A DNA stretch of 64,000 nt. It comes from Dimargaris cristalligena (lineage: Eukaryota > Kickxellomycota > Dimargaritomycetes > Dimargaritales > Dimargaritaceae). Below, one piece after another: positions 18,657 to 30,379 of this stretch; positions within the stretch are counted from its first letter, which is position 1, and every line of letters begins with the position of its first letter. A model generated the notes under the pieces. That model was not told where the DNA came from. It was given only the letters and a program-made list of their open reading frames with translations, and searched no databases. Location: contig JANBQC010000029.1 in NCBI GenBank assembly GCA_027576995.1, forward strand, positions 31,874 through 95,873. Reading direction: 5' to 3'. The position numbers and the translations under genes were made by a program.

Positions 18657-21521
18657 ATGGCTGCCCCGCCTTATAAACCCCGCAAGGAGCCCGCGACCTT
18701 GCCTGCCTTTACCCCGCGCTTTCTCCTTTCCGCCGCTTTCCTGCTCCTCTTCAGCGCCCTCCTTTACTTCGTTGACCTCCCCACTCCGCCGCCTATCCCG
18801 GCGAACCTCCGTGACTTGTTCTTTTCCCCGTTCTCTACTACCACAATTACCAGTATGCCCGCTCTCGACCGCGAGGTGCTGCCCACCAACGTCCGTCCCA
18901 TCCACTATGACCTGCAGCTCACCCCCGATCTGGACAAGCTGGTGTTCGACGGTACCGTGGCCGTCAAGCTGGAGGTACTGGAAGCTACCAGCACCATCAC
19001 CCTGAACGCCGAGGACCTGAAGATCACCGCCGCCTACATTCTGCAGGATGTCGCCAAAACCGAACAGAAATTGGCCTCCAACTCCATCGCCTACCAGGCC
19101 GACACCCAGTCCGCCTCCATCGCCTTCGCCCAGGGCCTGCCCGCCAACTCCACCATCACCCTCGTCCTGCACTTCACCGGAGTTCTGAACGACCTGATGG
19201 CCGGCTTCTACCGCAGCAGTTACACCAACGATAAGGGTGAGAAGCGCAACCTGGCCGTGACTCAGTTTGAGCCTACCGACGCCCGCCGGGCCTTCCCCTG
19301 CTGGGACGAACCGTCCCTCAAGGCTACCTTCGACGTGACCCTGAACGTGCCCGCCGATTTGACCGCTCTCTCCAATATGAACGTGGTCTCGGAGACCCCC
19401 CTGGAGGACCTTGCTCGCTCTTACAAGCAGGTCAAATTCGCCACTACCCCCATCATGTCCACCTACCTCCTGGCCTTTGTCGTGGGCGATCTCGAATACA
19501 TCGAGACCCACACCGCCGAACGACCCAATGAATCCCCCATCAAGTGCCGCGTCTACACCCTCAAGGGCCTCAAGGAACAGGGCCGCTTCGCCCTGGATGT
19601 GGCCGCCCGGACCTTGGACGTGCTGGCCGATACCTTCGATATCCCCTACCCCCTCCCCAAGCTAGACCTGGTGGCCATTCCCGATTTTGAGGCCGGCGCT
19701 ATGGAAAACTGGGGTTTGGTCACCTACCGGACTTCCGCCCTCCTCTTCGACGAGAAGAGCAGTACCACTCAGGCCAAGCAGTACGTGGCCTACGTGATTG
19801 CCCACGAGAACTCCCACCAGTGGTTCGGCAATCTGTGTACCATGGAGTGGTGGAGCGACCTGTGGCTGAATGAAGGGTTCGCCACCTGGGTGGGCAACTA
19901 CGCCGTCGATAAGCTGTTCCCCGAATGGAACGTCTGGACCAGTTTCGTTATGGAAGAGTTCCAGCGTGGCCTCAGCCTGGATGCCATGCGCAGTTCCCAC
20001 CCCATCGAAGTGGACGTGCGTCGCGCCTCCGAAATTTCCCAAATCTTCGACGCCATCAGCTACTCCAAGGGAGCGAGCGTCATCCGGATGCTGAGCTCCT
20101 ACCTCGGCGAAGACGTGTTCCTGGCGGGAGTGCGCGCTTACCTGAAGAAACACATGTACAAGAACGCCAGCACCCGTGATCTGTGGCAGGCCCTGTCCGA
20201 GACCTCGGGCCAGGAAGTCAGCCACTTCATGGAGCTGTGGACCCGCCACGTGGGCTATCCCGTGGTGTCCGTTAATGAGGAACCGGCCCCGGCTACTGGT
20301 ACCGCCGCTACCCGCCAGATCAAGGTGACCCAGTCCCGCTTCCTGTCGACCGGCGATGTCAAGCCCGAGGATGACCAGGTCGAATGGTGGGTCCCCCTCA
20401 GTGTCGTGCACTCGGAGCAACCCAAAACCCCGTCCCACGACATCTTGACCCAGAAGCAGGGCACCTTCTCCATCCCCGCCTCAGCCTCCTACTATATCCT
20501 CAACTACCAGCAGACCGGTGTCTACCGGGTACACTACCCCCTGTCCGCCATTGAGGCCCTGGGTCGCTTGATGGAAGCGGACCGCAGCGCCCTCACCACG
20601 ATTGACCGATTAGGTATCGTGGCCGATGCCGCCTCCTTGAACCCCCCCGGTATCAGCCCCACCACCGACTTTTTGACCCTGCTTAAGTCCTACGAAGCCG
20701 AACCCGAATTCGTTATTTGGAGCGAAATCTCGCTTCGTCTGTCCGAAATCAGCTCCCTGCTCTACCAGCAGCCCGAATCCGTGCGGGACCACTTCAAGGC
20801 CTTCGTTCGCCGTCTGTTCCGTCAACAGCACCAGCGGTTGGGTTGGGAATACCCCGAAGGGGAGGATCCCTACCTGGCCCGTCTGCGCTCCCTCGTCATT
20901 TTGCGGTTAGGCCTGGCGGACGATGCCGAAGTCCTGACCGAAGCCCGGCGCCAGTTCCAGCTCTTCTTTGAGCAAAACAACGAGTCGGCCGTACCCCCCA
21001 ACCTGCGGACCGCCGTCTTCAACACCGTCATTGGCCACGGCGGCGCGGCCGAACTCAAGCACGTGATGAAATTCTACGAGTCCGCGACCGTGGTGGACCA
21101 GAAGAACCTGGCCCTGAGCGCCATTGGCGCAGTGCGGGAACCCGCTTTGATTACCCAGGTCCTGGACTACGCCATCTCGGACAAGGTGCGCAACCAGGAC
21201 ATGCACATCCTCCTCAACAGCCTAGGTAGCAACACGGTGGCCCGTCACCAGGCCTGGGCCTTTGTGAAGCAGCACTGGTCCCTCTTCGTCGAACGGTACA
21301 AGGCTAGCATGATGTACCTCGGTACCGTCGCCAAGGTGGTGGCTCAGACCTTCTCCACCCCCGACATGGCCGCGGAGGTGGAAAAGTTCTTCAGCGATAA
21401 GGACATTTCCAAGATTAACCGCGCCGTGAATCAGACCTTGGAGAAAATCCGTCTGAACTCGGCTTGGTTGGCCCGCGATAAGGATGCCATTGCCAAGTGG
21501 CTGGGCGAGAATGCGCCTTAA
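18657..21521 (+). CDS. APE2: M1 zinc aminopeptidase, membrane-anchored
   Basis: A single exon of 954 residues. This is a gluzincin aminopeptidase that trims N-terminal residues from peptides. GAMENW begins at residue 347. The zinc site is HENSH (383-387) with Glu406 in NEGFAT, giving the HEXXH-X18-E spacing exactly. A C-terminal ERAP1-like helical half completes the usual M1 architecture. Start ATG 18657 has an ideal CACCACCATGG context; a TTG-initiated extension to 18618 is rejected. A hydrophobic stretch at about 19-37 (FLLSAAFLLLFSALLYF) after a basic stretch predicts a type II signal anchor, unlike purely cytosolic homologues. A second ATG at 18855 (MPALDREVLPTNV) matches where soluble fungal Ape2-like proteins begin, so two products from alternative starts are possible. 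Codon bias is strong. The symbol denotes family, not proven orthology. Confidence 0.93.
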   Translation: MAAPPYKPRKEPATLPAFTPRFLLSAAFLLLFSALLYFVDLPTPPPIPANLRDLFFSPFSTTTITSMPALDREVLPTNVRPIHYDLQLTPDLDKLVFDGTVAVKLEVLEATSTITLNAEDLKITAAYILQDVAKTEQKLASNSIAYQADTQSASIAFAQGLPANSTITLVLHFTGVLNDLMAGFYRSSYTNDKGEKRNLAVTQFEPTDARRAFPCWDEPSLKATFDVTLNVPADLTALSNMNVVSETPLEDLARSYKQVKFATTPIMSTYLLAFVVGDLEYIETHTAERPNESPIKCRVYTLKGLKEQGRFALDVAARTLDVLADTFDIPYPLPKLDLVAIPDFEAGAMENWGLVTYRTSALLFDEKSSTTQAKQYVAYVIAHENSHQWFGNLCTMEWWSDLWLNEGFATWVGNYAVDKLFPEWNVWTSFVMEEFQRGLSLDAMRSSHPIEVDVRRASEISQIFDAISYSKGASVIRMLSSYLGEDVFLAGVRAYLKKHMYKNASTRDLWQALSETSGQEVSHFMELWTRHVGYPVVSVNEEPAPATGTAATRQIKVTQSRFLSTGDVKPEDDQVEWWVPLSVVHSEQPKTPSHDILTQKQGTFSIPASASYYILNYQQTGVYRVHYPLSAIEALGRLMEADRSALTTIDRLGIVADAASLNPPGISPTTDFLTLLKSYEAEPEFVIWSEISLRLSEISSLLYQQPESVRDHFKAFVRRLFRQQHQRLGWEYPEGEDPYLARLRSLVILRLGLADDAEVLTEARRQFQLFFEQNNESAVPPNLRTAVFNTVIGHGGAAELKHVMKFYESATVVDQKNLALSAIGAVREPALITQVLDYAISDKVRNQDMHILLNSLGSNTVARHQAWAFVKQHWSLFVERYKASMMYLGTVAKVVAQTFSTPDMAAEVEKFFSDKDISKINRAVNQTLEKIRLNSAWLARDKDAIAKWLGENAP

Positions 21522-24500
21522 TCCGACCAGTAAGGTGTATTATCCTTGTCCTCCCTCCATACACCACAGTTGGGGGGATAAGAAGAAAGGGTGGAATTCT
21601 GCTATTTACCACGCTTGAATAGGTTTCTTTTCCTGCCCCAATTTTGTTTCTGCGTCCAGAATCACTTCATTTCCATCATGCCTGGCGTATACCATACCTA
21701 CTCGCTTCTTCCTAGCAATCTTGTTCAGTACCATTTTTTACATATGGGAGAAGTTCATTCAGGCTGTATAATGAAAAATCCATTGGGTGAGGTCAATATT
21801 ACTAGTTAAAAGCTATTCCCATATACATTTGCCGATACATGTATTATGTAAAACCTTATACAGCTGGTTTGAATTTCATCCATATCCCTCTTGAACTAGG
21901 AGGACCATGATGCCCCCCCCCTGCCTGAGGATCTGATATACTATCCTGGCGGGTTTTTTCCGCGGGCCTTTTTATTCAGAAATGCACCATAAATACAACA
22001 TAAATTATTTTACTATAAGTTACGTAATGGGTCAGCATCCTCGCATTGTAAGTGAGGATACTGATTCCTAGGCAGCAGCTGGCCATGCTGGCTTCTCTTC
22101 GAGTGAGAGGAGTGGGGCCACATATAAGTGGGATGTCCATGTATATCAATCGGTACTTTTCGGTATAGCTTTATTGGGGCAGTGAACCCAGGTGTCACAC
22201 AACACACCGGGTAAATGTGAGGCCACAGGATTCGCCATTAGAAGCGGGAAGATTGAAGAGGCGGGTTACGCTATTTAGAATTGCAGCAACACTCCGAACC
22301 CTTTACCCAATAGACCAGCGATAGCCGCCTGCAGTTGCTTTATGGGAGCCCATTGGGCAGTACTATACTACCCACTCTAGGATTCAGGGTTTGGTAGCTG
22401 TCCGCTGGTATTCTTCAATGATGATGGTTCACCAATTGCTTTCGTGAATCATTCAGGTCGTGGTCCCAGTCCGGTGGGAATACGGAAGGCGAACAGTTTA
22501 CGGGAATTGGTGAAGCTGGTCGTCTAGCTGCCAGTTGGACCGGGGTCGGTGCGTACGGATGGGTGGGAGAGGACTGGCTGGCCGTTAATTATATTCATTA
22601 ACAATAATCTGATGAATTGGGCCACATTATTTATAGGCCAGCCGGGGAATTTCGCACAACTAGGCATCACTATTTTTGGGGATCCGACCTTCCACCATTC
22701 AGAACACGAATCTCCGGGGACCAGGTATCCTTCCTCGTTCGTATTGGCGTTTTTCTCGTCGGAGGTATTCGCCAACCCTTAACCACTTCAGGCCGGTTGT
22801 TCGTAAAAGTTGATTAGACAAGCGGGCAAGGAAGGGGTGACTACTTACCATTATAATATACCATGTATGATTTGCCCAAGAGAGGAGAGGAGGGGCTCAC
22901 TAGTGTGTGTTGCTCTGGTTTATATCAGGACATGATTAGCCCCCCGCCGTAAGCATGTTAACAGGACGAGTCCCTGACGTTGTAAACACACCCCGCCCTC
23001 TCCTGGATTCTAGGCCGACACTGTGTTGATGTCCGGAATGAGGTCAAAATGACCGGCGGAGGAATGGTCAAGGGTACTGAATAGTATTTCCCCACACTTG
23101 ATCCTAAATGACTTTCCCTAAACGCTAATCCCCTATGGATGCTTCAGTGAAAATATCCACATCTGCCGGTATCCTGTTCAATAGCCACACGTTTAACCCT
23201 ACGTGGGGTAACTCGAGACATGGGCTATAGTATCTAGGTTTATTTGGACTTAATAATGATCTAGGCAGTGCGTAGCAAATACATCAACCAAACTTCCCCG
23301 CATGCCCAACAACTACTTTGGCAAAGAATCTTCAGTGGTTACGGTGACCGTAAAAACCCATGCAATACATCCCTACCCAGATTGAAATTGCTTCCAAAAG
23401 CTATATATGTATATATTTATAGACTACACCTAGGTAAACAAGATTGCTGGCAACAATGCATAACAATCCAACTTTTATGGTTAAACTACCCATTGATCAA
23501 AAACCTGGGAAGCGGAATTCCAATAGCCCTCCACCAACAATCGCCGCCTGATCTTAAAGGAGGTCTGGGCTTATTAATTGTGCTGGTTCGACGTATCCTT
23601 CTGCAAATAACTTACGTATCCGTATGCGCCTGAAGAAGGGAGCACAAACACGATCAACCTTTTTCCTTTTCCACTTCAGGTACAATCTCCTTAATTCCAG
23701 TACTCGGTAGGTAATTGGTATGCCTGCATTAGGAGGAGCATCTTCTCTTTTCAGCACCACGGATCCATTATACTCACACGGTCACACTGGTTGGCGATGT
23801 CCATTAACCTCTATGCCCCAGTTTGGCTTAATGTGGAAGAGGGGCCCTGCATCTTTTATTTCGGGAGTAATATTCCCGCTCGGAATTGTCGAATTGGAGG
23901 ACAAAGTACTAAGCGGAGGGCTTTTGAACCGGGACCTAAAACATACATGTTATCACGAACCGGGCTTATACAAAATACAATAACATGGCTACGCATGCGG
24001 CTTCCCAGCGGAAGCCGAGTAAGTTCCATCGATACTACTTTAGCGATGGCTTTCGGTTGGTCAGGCCGGCAGGTTACTTGGTTGCTCGCCTGTCTGATGT
24101 TTCCCATCGATGGGTTCACTAATTCAGCGGTAGGTCAAGCCCAAATCGGCTGGTCATGTTGTTGTCTTTTTATCTCGCATTGGTTTAATATAAAGAGAAT
24201 CCCGGCATCACCTTCCTTCTTGGCGGATTGCCAACTTCGTTGATTTGGGGTGGCTAGTAAGGCAATAGAAGATTGCATGGTTGCAATATAGCAGCGGCCC
24301 GGTGCCATGGTTACTAAATCAACCCATTTATCGCACCATCTTCGTCTTATCCGCATGAACCAATAGCCAATGAAGGGCCAACATGTGCCACCCGTCCAAA
24401 TAGAATACTATGCCCCTTTCTTCGCTCCACTCCGCCTCGATTCATCCCTTTCGACCCCCGCCAATAACGTCGATCATCCTGAGGATGATTGGTGCCCCCA

Positions 24501-25312
24501 GCTTGAGCGGGCAATCTCGCCACTACTTCAGGCCAGGCCTGGGCTTCACTCCAAGTATAGAGAAGCCTAGGGTGTCAGTGACATGGGAGAACGATCTCCC
24601 TCCCACCCACCCACCGAGCGACAATCCTGACCATCTAGGTCTTCTCACCACCTCACCCTCCTTCGTCTTTTTAATTCCGCATTGTCTCGCCCTCTTACAG
24701 TCCACTGTTTTGATGTACTTGGTGCGTAGTCGATGATGTGGTGGTGGTGAAGCCCATTCGTTCAGATGAATATACGAAGAACGATGGGTGATATTCATGA
24801 TTCCTATTATTGGATAAATGTGGTAACTGGGAGGCCACTGGGCATGCCGCCCATACAGAATACATCGAGGTTTAATATGAGTGATCGGCCAACCAAAGTA
24901 CCAGGCCGCTTATATAGGTGTCTGTCTGCGCCCCTCAGGAAATCTAGTCAAGAAACCCAACTTTACAACCCATTTTGTTTTTTGTTAATTTTATGTCCTA
25001 TTTGGCCTATTTGGCAGGTACTCCGTATTTTATTTATTAATTCTAATATTGGCGGATCGGAGCAGGCTAAACCCGCCTAGTTACCCGAGTACATTCTACG
25101 GAATTAATGATCATGCGAAACTAACGTACCCTTTACTAACTCCTAGTCCCGGTTTCCTCTAATATAAACCAACTTGACGTACCGGTGGAATTGAAGTGAA
25201 GCCCGAGTCTGATATTCTTTAATGCCAGCTATTTAGTATTTTTTATCACCAAACCACAATTTCTATTTTCCGTTGGTTTATAGTTTAATCCATTTTTCGA
25301 TACAGCGTAACC
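21522..25312. other. Gene-poor region, 3.8 kb
   Basis: After repeat copy C I find no recognisable gene. Open frames at 23268-23633 (121 codons) and 23791-24243 (150 codons) on the plus strand lack known domains and good start contexts. They could be decayed genes or chance. A short perfect inverted repeat (ATCATCCT-G-AGGATGAT) lies at about 24473-24489. The last ~150 bp are AT-rich and probably contain the subtilase promoter. Confidence 0.5.
21742..21886 (+). repeat. 145-bp dispersed repeat, copy C
   Basis: By eye this is about 90% identical to copy A over all 145 bp, with no indels; the segment GATACATGTATTATGTAAAACC and the 3' end are best conserved. It starts 221 bp downstream of the aminopeptidase stop. 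It contains GGTTTGAATTT, reminiscent of a Pol III B-box (GGTTCGANTCC). Confidence 0.75.
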
Positions 25313-28051
25313 ATGTTAGGTAGATACGTTTTCCGGCCTTTGGCCCTATTATTGGCCACGGCCAATTTAGGAGCAATGGCGGGTCAGGTTGTTACTCCTC
25401 CAGACGAAATTCTGAGTCCCGGTCAAGTAGAAGTCATTCCCAACTCCTACATTGTTCAATTTAGCGAAAGTACCACCACTACCACCACCGGGCAGTTTTA
25501 CGCCAACCTAAAGGACTTGGACTGTTCGTACACCAACCAGACCAACTATATCCCCCTCTTCAACGGGGCCGTTTTGAGTATGAACGAAGCGACCGCCTAC
25601 GCCGTGGCGGACTTGCCCATGGTCGAGTCCGTGTGGCCTAATCTCCTCCTGTACCCCATGGTCTATCAGCCCAAGGACACCACGGACCCCCTGGACCTAC
25701 CTGTGGGTACTGCCCCTCCCAGTCTTAGCCGCCGGGACGGAGAATCCACTCTACCGGACGCGAACTATACCAAGCCCGCCCTGCCCATTCTTACCCACCA
25801 GCAAACCGGGGTTGATAAGCTCCAGAGCCAGCTCAAACTCCGGGGCAAGGGGGTGAAAATCGGGGTCTTGGACACCGGTCTGGACCTGAAGCATCCGGCG
25901 TTCGGCAAGTGTTACAAAACCAAGGGCTGTCGCGTAGCCTACGGCATGGATATTGTCGGGCCCAACTTCACCTACCAAACTAACGTCTTAACCCCCGTCG
26001 ACGACCCGCACGACGACTGTCTGGGTCACGGCACCCACGTGGCCGGAGTGTTGGGCGGTAACGACGGTGTGTTCCAGGGGGTGGCTCCAGATGCGACTCT
26101 GGGGATTTACAAAATCACCTCCTGCCTCGCCAAGGGCGCCACCTCCTCCCAGGCCATTATTATGGCTTTGCAGCAGGCCTACAAGGACGGCATGGACGTC
26201 ATCAACTTGTCCTACGGTATCGTGGGCCTCTGGCAGGAATCGGCCGAGGCCGTGATGGCCAGTCGGTTGGTCCGGCAGAATGTCGTGGTCGTGGCCGCGG
26301 CCGGTAACTCGGGCACCGACAACTTATGGACCGCCAGTAGTCCCGCTTCGGGCGCCAACGTGATTTCCGCGGCCTCGGTCACCCCCGAGCAGTACCAGTC
26401 CCAATTCTTTGCCGTGAGCAATAATGCCACACGGTTGATCCCCCGCTCCCTCTCGCAGTCCGACGTGCGTCCGTTCCAGTTTACGAGCGCGACTTTGGAA
26501 CTGGCGGTCGATCCCACAGGTGACCTGAACTCCGGCTGTTACCCGTACAGCAAATCCTACGCCGGCAGCGTGGTGGTGGTGACTCGTGGGGTCTGTCCCC
26601 TGGCGAATAAGGGGTTCTATGCCCTTCAGGCCGGGGCGGTGGGTATGATCGTCATTAATCAAGTGGCCGACCTGGACGGTGGTCTGGCTTTTGGCACCCT
26701 GATCAACATTCCCTCCGTGCTCGTCACTTCCGTCGACGGACAGTATCTCGTCGATATCCTCAAGAAGGCCAGCGCATCCGCCCCGCTGACCATCACCGCC
26801 AATCTCGATTTCAAACCGTTCCCGTACGCTACGCCCCACCGGATTTCCGTATTCAGTTCCTGGGGACCAGGTAATGAGCTTGAACTGAAGCCAGATATGG
26901 CCGCCGTGGGATCGCAGGTCTACTCGTCGTACCCCACCACCATGGGAACGTACACTATGATGTCAGGTACTTCCTCTTCCAGCCCCTACCTGGCCGGCGT
27001 GGCCGCTCTCCTGATTGAGAAACTCAGCCACTGCCAAAAGGCGACCGAAATCCGGCGCCGACTTATGAATATGGGTTCCGCGGCCGGGGGCAGTGTGTCC
27101 TACAATATGCCGGTCGGATCGGTAGCCCAGCAAGGTGCCGGTGATGTCATGGTCTACAACGCTTTCGTGGCCTCCGTCAGTATTGACGTGGCTGCACTGG
27201 CCCTCAACGATACCGTTCAAGGCAACTTCAAACGCGGAAGTCGCACGGTTCCCGTGACCTTTACTAATAACGGCAATAAGAAGATCCGCCTCATGCTGGG
27301 CCATCTCCCCGCTGCCGCCGCATCGGCCTACAATAGCTCAGGTATATTCCAGGCCACTCCATCGTATGATTCCGGGGCCGCCACTCTGTCCTTCTCGAAA
27401 AATACCCTCGAATTGTCCCCCCAGAAATCGGCCGTGGTCCGAGTAACCGTAACACAACCGTCGACCCTGCACGATAGCCAATTCTGGGTTTACAGCGGGT
27501 ATGTGACGGCCATGTCCAATGAAGTCGGCCTCAATGGTCAGCTCATCAAATACTCAGTGCCTTACCTCGGTTTCAAGGGTGATTTGGGTACCATCCCGAT
27601 TTTGTCTGCTCCCGCTCTGGGTCTCCCGTCCATGCTGAATATTACCACTGGCCAACTGATGCCGTTTACCACCGCGGGCTACACCTATTCATTGACCGGG
27701 ACGGATTACCCCCGCTTCCGCTACCGCATGGAACACCCCACCCGTCGCATTCAAATCAAGATTTATAAGGCCGAATCCCCCAACCGGATCTTCGCCACGG
27801 TCTACTACGGCAGCATGTGGTACTTGTCCCGTAATATTGACCAAGGGGGTACCCCCTACGTTAACTTCACCTGGGACGGTCGTTACTATCTCCAGTCCGC
27901 CCAAACGCTGTACAAGGATATCCCCAACGGCAGCTACTATCTTAAATTACACTTCCTCAAGCCTTTCGGTAACCCGTCGATTAACTCTAATAACTGGGAA
28001 ATCTGGACCACGCCCAAGATCACTATTAACCGGCCCGTGGTTGCATCCTAA
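25313..28051 (+). CDS. Secreted subtilisin-like protease (S8), copy 1
   Basis: A single exon of 912 residues. A signal peptide (MLGRYVFRPLALLLATANLG...) precedes an I9-type inhibitory propeptide (PNSYIVQF). The catalytic triad is Asp187 (GVLDTGLD), His239 (GHGTHVAG) and Ser554 (SGTSSSSP), with the oxyanion Asn in AAAGNSG. A protease-associated insert lies between His and Ser (about 390-480, around VVVVTRGVCPLANKGF). A long beta-rich C-terminal region (about 600-912) resembles the Fn3-like domains of large subtilases. The role is extracellular protein degradation after propeptide removal. GTSSSSP has Ser where Ala is usual after GTS-x. Codon use is strongly C-ending. A related gene lies about 3.6 kb downstream in the same orientation, implying a local duplication. 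Confidence 0.93.
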   Translation: MLGRYVFRPLALLLATANLGAMAGQVVTPPDEILSPGQVEVIPNSYIVQFSESTTTTTTGQFYANLKDLDCSYTNQTNYIPLFNGAVLSMNEATAYAVADLPMVESVWPNLLLYPMVYQPKDTTDPLDLPVGTAPPSLSRRDGESTLPDANYTKPALPILTHQQTGVDKLQSQLKLRGKGVKIGVLDTGLDLKHPAFGKCYKTKGCRVAYGMDIVGPNFTYQTNVLTPVDDPHDDCLGHGTHVAGVLGGNDGVFQGVAPDATLGIYKITSCLAKGATSSQAIIMALQQAYKDGMDVINLSYGIVGLWQESAEAVMASRLVRQNVVVVAAAGNSGTDNLWTASSPASGANVISAASVTPEQYQSQFFAVSNNATRLIPRSLSQSDVRPFQFTSATLELAVDPTGDLNSGCYPYSKSYAGSVVVVTRGVCPLANKGFYALQAGAVGMIVINQVADLDGGLAFGTLINIPSVLVTSVDGQYLVDILKKASASAPLTITANLDFKPFPYATPHRISVFSSWGPGNELELKPDMAAVGSQVYSSYPTTMGTYTMMSGTSSSSPYLAGVAALLIEKLSHCQKATEIRRRLMNMGSAAGGSVSYNMPVGSVAQQGAGDVMVYNAFVASVSIDVAALALNDTVQGNFKRGSRTVPVTFTNNGNKKIRLMLGHLPAAAASAYNSSGIFQATPSYDSGAATLSFSKNTLELSPQKSAVVRVTVTQPSTLHDSQFWVYSGYVTAMSNEVGLNGQLIKYSVPYLGFKGDLGTIPILSAPALGLPSMLNITTGQLMPFTTAGYTYSLTGTDYPRFRYRMEHPTRRIQIKIYKAESPNRIFATVYYGSMWYLSRNIDQGGTPYVNFTWDGRYYLQSAQTLYKDIPNGSYYLKLHFLKPFGNPSINSNNWEIWTTPKITINRPVVAS

Positions 28052-30379
28052 TAGTCCCTTTTTTTTACAGATATTAATGGAAAAGGGAAGATAATACCAC
28101 TTCTCATTTTTGATGACCTATTTTGATATCATTTTTTTTTCAATACTACTGATTGTCCCTTTGTCGTTTTTGTTGCTGTTCTTTTCAATAAATGCACCCA
28201 ATCCCAAATTCATCATCTTATATCTGGACCAAGTACGCCAGTGGTTTTTACTATTATTAAATAATTTAGCCAATTAATGCGGGCCTCGGTGCTCAATTAT
28301 GCGGTTCGCACAAGTTCATCTGTATATTTGCCCAGCGACTTTATCGTACATTTCTATAGGGCATTTAAGTAGTAACAGCAGGTATTGCGCCCTAGGCCAC
28401 TATTGTCTTCAAGCCATTTCACCCGACTTTATACTTATCTACGTACTGCCTACGCACAAACCCATGGGAGAGGCCTTATCCATCGTGCCAAGTAAAAAGC
28501 TAGGTCAACAACTCTAGGTGGATTTCTTCGTTAAAAACCAGTGTATATGGTCTCTTCGCTGAACCGTATTCGCGGATATTAAACCTGTTCCGTTCGTAGC
28601 AACAACAAAGCGCTCAGGCAATATCGGCATAAGGGAGTTATATTTTTACTAATGACTATTCGTTGGTTTTATATACCTCGTGCTTTTATCACACATCAGC
28701 GATGTTCCTTTTAGTTCCACATCCAATGACCTTGAATTTCAACTAGAATAGCTGTATATAAATATTCCCTCAGTAGTTTCATCGAAGGACTCCTATTATG
28801 GCCCATTATTATTTGTATCTGGTTTTCAAATATATTTTCGGATGGGGGGATAATGCCCTTCTATTAATATCCCCGGGAGTCCATTTAGATTGATTCTGAA
28901 AAATGTGGGGCATTGGTCGACTGTAAAAGATTTGCCTAGGTCATGACTGGTTATATAAGTTAACCGTACCAGCCGGACAGGTTGAAGATATTATGATAAG
29001 GCGGTATTATTATTTAAACAATTGCTTGACCATATCAACTCACTCTTATGGGCAGTACCTCAGGCGAAACGCCGGATCTTGAGCAGGAGCGACGGTGAGC
29101 CCCAACCTTGGATCGGCTATGCCTTGTATAAAAGTACATGTCGCCAAATTTACCTAAAAAGAAAAGGGTGAATACTTAATCGACTTCATTGAATTTTTGA
29201 CCATTTCTCGCTGAAATACCGCTGACAGTACCAATGCCTTTTACCCCATTCCGAGACTTCAATTTGATACGGACGTTTACTTAGTAATTTTATATTATCT
29301 TACATCAGTTATCGCAATTGATATCTGGTTTCTTTTTATTCTACCACAATCTTTTACCTACTTCAATCACTGCTTATTTTGCTACTAATTGTTGCCCCGC
29401 TACAGCCTCTATTCCTAAACCACTTTACTGACCTCGTCTTAATTTTAGTACTGGCCCATTCGAGCAACCCAAACTCAAGTAATGACAGTTCATCAGAGGA
29501 GACCAGTTCAGTTGAGTCCTGGTTAGTAACCACTGAGTATCGTTCATTTCTTCCGGGTGCTACATATCGAAGTGGCCCAGCATAGTAAATAACCAGCGAA
29601 AAAAACTCAAAAATATTTAGCTCTAGGTATACCCTACCTTGAGAATTCTAATAAACTATTTAATGGGGAGATCACCAGCAATTGGCTCTTCCGCATATTG
29701 TAAGAGTCTTGGCTGTACCTAACTATAATAAAATGAGATGTATTCGGTACCCATGGATTGTTGTATTATGAATTTGTAGTGCCATCCAGAGGTCGGTACT
29801 TATCCCCGGACTATGGATAGCCAGTCCTCATTGTCAGAGGGCGGAACATGCCATGACATGTAATGGCGGTATCACTCCCTCCATTTACTCACAAAAAAAA
29901 TATATAAATATGTACCACCGACACTGTGGCATATACAAAAAACCAACAAAATTTTATTCATTTCTTTATACTCATGGTATGCATTAAAAAGCCCACCGTT
30001 TTCTTCCTTGCATTTAAAAGTCCGACCTGTTTTTCAGTGGATTCCTTATCATTCCATTTTATTCTATTCTTGACCTTCCTTTTACGTCCCTTCTCTTGTA
30101 TCCAGCGGCCCCTAAGGCCCACAGGATAGCTGCATAAGTAGCCAGTGAATTCCCACTCGTTTAAGAGAAAAATCATTGCTCGTATCATTTTGAATCTCAT
30201 AACTCTACCACCCCTTAAGCCCAGCCCCGAATTTTTTATTGATCATTTTCATATCGTTTACCACTACCGTCTCTGTTCATTTTATTTATTCTCAATAAAA
30301 CCTTTGTATTGCTCATCTTATCCTGCCCCCCCATCCTCTGTCCACTCCACTGACCACTCGCCTCCTCCAAAACCCCACG
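28052..30379. other. Intergenic region between subtilase 1 and orphan gene
   Basis: AT-rich, with no recognisable gene. A 68-codon frame at 29379-29585 begins with a hydrophobic, signal-peptide-like stretch followed by a Ser/Asn/Glu-rich segment, but it opens on TTG and is not called. The final ~150 bp are pyrimidine-rich, like the leaders of other genes here. Confidence 0.5.
28187..28192 (+). terminator. Polyadenylation signal AATAAA, subtilase copy 1
   Basis: AATAAA lies 136 bp after the stop codon and continues as AATAAATGCACCC. The paralogue has AATAAATCCACCC at 34565, about 145 bp after its stop, so the 3' flank appears to have been duplicated with the gene. Confidence 0.5.

Noticed and set aside
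18627..19511. 294-codon minus-strand open frame opposite the aminopeptidase
   Set aside because: Gly/Val/Asp-rich complement of a C-rich coding strand, without start context or domain.
23268..24243. Possible retroelement or gene in the 121- and 150-codon frames
   Set aside because: I searched these frames for reverse transcriptase, integrase and protease motifs and saw none; frames change without credible splice sites.
24473..24489. Short inverted repeat ATCATCCT-G-AGGATGAT
   Set aside because: A 17-bp dyad in gene-poor DNA with no neighbouring gene it could plausibly control; expected by chance in 64 kb.
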